From Proteobacteria bacterium SG_bin4 (GTDB lineage Bacteria > Pseudomonadota > Gammaproteobacteria > Burkholderiales > Nitrosomonadaceae): DNA of 64,000 bases. Shown piece by piece: positions 63,922-64,000 of this stretch (its first letter is position 1; each line of letters starts with the position of its first letter). The notes under the pieces were generated by a model. The model was given only the letters and a program-made list of their open reading frames with translations. It ran no database searches and was not told the DNA's origin. Made by a program: the position numbers and the translations under genes. Location of the stretch: positions 1 to 64,000 of the forward strand of contig LWDH01000015.1 in NCBI GenBank assembly GCA_002083395.1, in the 5' to 3' direction.

Positions 63922-64000
63922 ATGGTCAAATTGCTACAAATCCTGATCGCCATATTCGTGCTTTCATTAACGATGCCGCAAATTGCGCTTGCCGAGCAAT
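63922..64000 (+). CDS. Start of an exported protein, cut by the window edge
   Basis: ATG at 63922 follows AAGGA at a good spacing. The 26 visible residues are a signal peptide: MVKLLQILIAIFVLS, with likely cleavage after IALA. The mature protein lies outside the window, so its identity is open. Confidence 0.7.
   Translation, partial: MVKLLQILIAIFVLSLTMPQIALAEQ

Overview
The window looks like a chromosomal segment of a betaproteobacterium, most likely Nitrosomonas or a close relative in the Nitrosomonadaceae. The support is indirect: a proteobacterial class I phosphoribulokinase (Calvin cycle), a formate/nitrite-type channel, a PEP-CTERM (exosortase) surface protein, a large glycogen cluster containing two GH57 enzymes, and betaproteobacterial gene neighbourhoods. 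No ammonia-oxidation genes lie in the window, so the genus is inferred. Most of the sequence is housekeeping. No CRISPR array, prophage, integrase, transposase or reverse transcriptase was seen.

Layout. 1-9.2 kb (minus strand): the start of an unidentified gene, rpsT, rluB, a 1830-residue RTX-type repeat protein, ybaB, dnaX and the SRP RNA (ffs). 9.3-20.2 kb: an HD-GYP phosphodiesterase, a PhoD-like phosphatase, a RecB/Cas4-like nuclease fused to an RNase H-like exonuclease, a small unknown gene, dapE, a FrnE-like oxidoreductase, lysC, tRNA-Ser(GCU) and a FadL-type outer membrane protein. 20.3-33.4 kb: a sugar-carbon storage block. A ROK kinase is followed by a palindromic repeat. glgB then reads leftward and is coupled by an ATGA overlap to a TIR-FGE-fold fusion gene. 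glgC, two GH57 genes, pgi and glgA read rightward to a strong terminator. 33.4-41.5 kb: a PEP-CTERM protein, an FNT channel, hemW, a YbbA/YbbP-type ABC system diverging from tesA, and rluC. 41.9-50.5 kb: rne with a long leader, polA, a LOG-family hydrolase, a DUF2782 protein, thrB and a membrane protein with a zinc-finger tail. 50.5-55.1 kb: a two-gene beta-oxidation complex, an Spx/ArsC-like protein and a cupin. 55.2-58.8 kb: a periplasmic binding protein, histidine kinase and response regulator in one tight unit. 58.9-64 kb: uvrD, phosphoribulokinase, a gene fragment, a glycine-zipper lipoprotein, a small membrane protein and the start of an exported protein.

Functional picture. The storage block covers ADP-glucose synthesis (GlgC), chain elongation (GlgA), branching (GlgB), glucan remodelling (two GH57 enzymes) and hexose-phosphate supply (Pgi); phosphorylase and GlgX are not in the window. 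The observation I rate most interesting is the TIR-FGE fusion gene. It starts inside the glgB stop codon, its FGE-like half lacks the catalytic cysteines, and its 3' end carries a 7-bp tandem repeat next to a 75-bp palindrome. Other items to examine are the giant repeat protein sitting where recR often follows ybaB, the binding protein-kinase-regulator cassette without a transporter, the Cas4-like/RNase H-like nuclease, the three-codon leader ORF before rne, and two divergent gene pairs whose start codons overlap or nearly touch.
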